From NCBI GenBank assembly GCA_013693915.1, contig CP059264.1, forward strand, positions 3,219,510 through 3,224,917: 5,408 nt of DNA, in the 5' to 3' direction. Of the stretch, positions 5,260 to 5,408 are shown piece by piece. Source of the DNA: Dechloromonas sp. Lineage in GTDB: Bacteria > Pseudomonadota > Gammaproteobacteria > Burkholderiales > Rhodocyclaceae. The notes under the pieces are model-generated. The model was not told the origin of the DNA, made no database searches, and worked only from the letters and a program-made list of their open reading frames with translations. Within the stretch, counting starts at the first letter, position 1, and each line of letters starts with the position of its first letter. Both the position numbers and the translations under genes were made by a program.

Positions 5260-5408
5260 CTAAGCGATTGGTTTGATTGACGATTCAACCAGCGAGGCAT
5301 CGAAATTCTCGATGACGTCCCGGACAAATGCATCCTTTCGGATCGAGGCAACCGCCTCTTCCTGCTGTTCGCGCCGCTCCCTGTCGACGGCCCCCGCCGG
5401 GGTATCCC
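5260..5408 (-). CDS. dnaX: DNA polymerase III subunit tau/gamma, C-terminal end (partial, runs in from right edge)
   Basis: Only the last 48 codons and the TAG stop are present; the first complete codon begins at 5406. DnaX is the clamp-loader ATPase that also joins the replicative polymerase cores to the helicase. The visible segment corresponds to the end of tau: a charged helix ([17 protein letters not shown]) followed by [12 protein letters not shown] and the ending [11 protein letters not shown]. This resembles the known tau C-terminal pattern D-x-F-V-x-x-[LIV]...FDA-x-[LIV]-x-x-x-S-I-x-P-I. That region is the polymerase-alpha-binding domain V in E. coli. The identification rests on this tail plus the following ybaB and recR genes. 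No sign of a frame break is seen in the visible part. Confidence 0.88.
   Translation of the reverse strand, partial: DTPAGAVDRERREQQEEAVASIRKDAFVRDVIENFDASLVESSIKPIA

Noticed and set aside
1..5408. CRISPR arrays, tRNA or rRNA genes, insertion sequences, phage or defence genes
   Set aside because: I saw no regularly spaced repeats, no tRNA- or rRNA-like segments, no transposase motifs and no terminal inverted repeats. The window is compact housekeeping DNA.

Overview
This window is ordinary core-genome chromosome from a GC-rich betaproteobacterium. Rhodocyclales (the Azoarcus/Thauera/Dechloromonas/Zoogloea neighbourhood) is the best guess. That rests on the protein sequences, on the order petA-petB-petC-sspA-sspB, and on the cytochrome b variant motif PVWY. 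It is an inference, because no database search was possible. Every gene I can support lies on the minus strand, so the biological reading order runs from the right end to the left end.

Right end (5408 to 4320): the last 48 codons of dnaX (DNA polymerase III tau/gamma), then ybaB (nucleoid-associated protein), then recR (recombination mediator). This is the classic dnaX-ybaB-recR cluster. Middle (4319 to 505): a gap of 83 bp holds a convincing promoter. It is followed by petA (Rieske protein), petB (cytochrome b) and petC (cytochrome c1), which are the three subunits of a bacterial cytochrome bc1 complex. Next, after a long stem-loop, come sspA and sspB (RNA polymerase-associated regulator and ClpXP specificity adaptor). 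A rho-independent terminator closes the cluster at about 444-473. Left end (443 to 1): an intergenic region of roughly 300 bp carries a near-perfect sigma-54 promoter, a dyad that looks like an NtrC site and a cluster of hairpins. It drives the first 46 codons of a molybdopterin/4Fe-4S oxidoreductase, most likely the assimilatory nitrate reductase NasA.

Two genes are out of frame as given, each by one missing base in a short G/C run: petC at 1794-1797 and recR at 4911-4913. Restoring one base in each gives proteins of normal family length with normal ends (cytochrome c1 236 aa, RecR 199 aa). Two such defects in essential-type genes within about 3 kb look more like base-calling or assembly errors than biology.

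I did not find a previously undescribed system. The parts most worth following up are the nitrogen-regulated promoter region with its repeats and hairpins, the petC-sspA stem-loop, and the two frame breaks.
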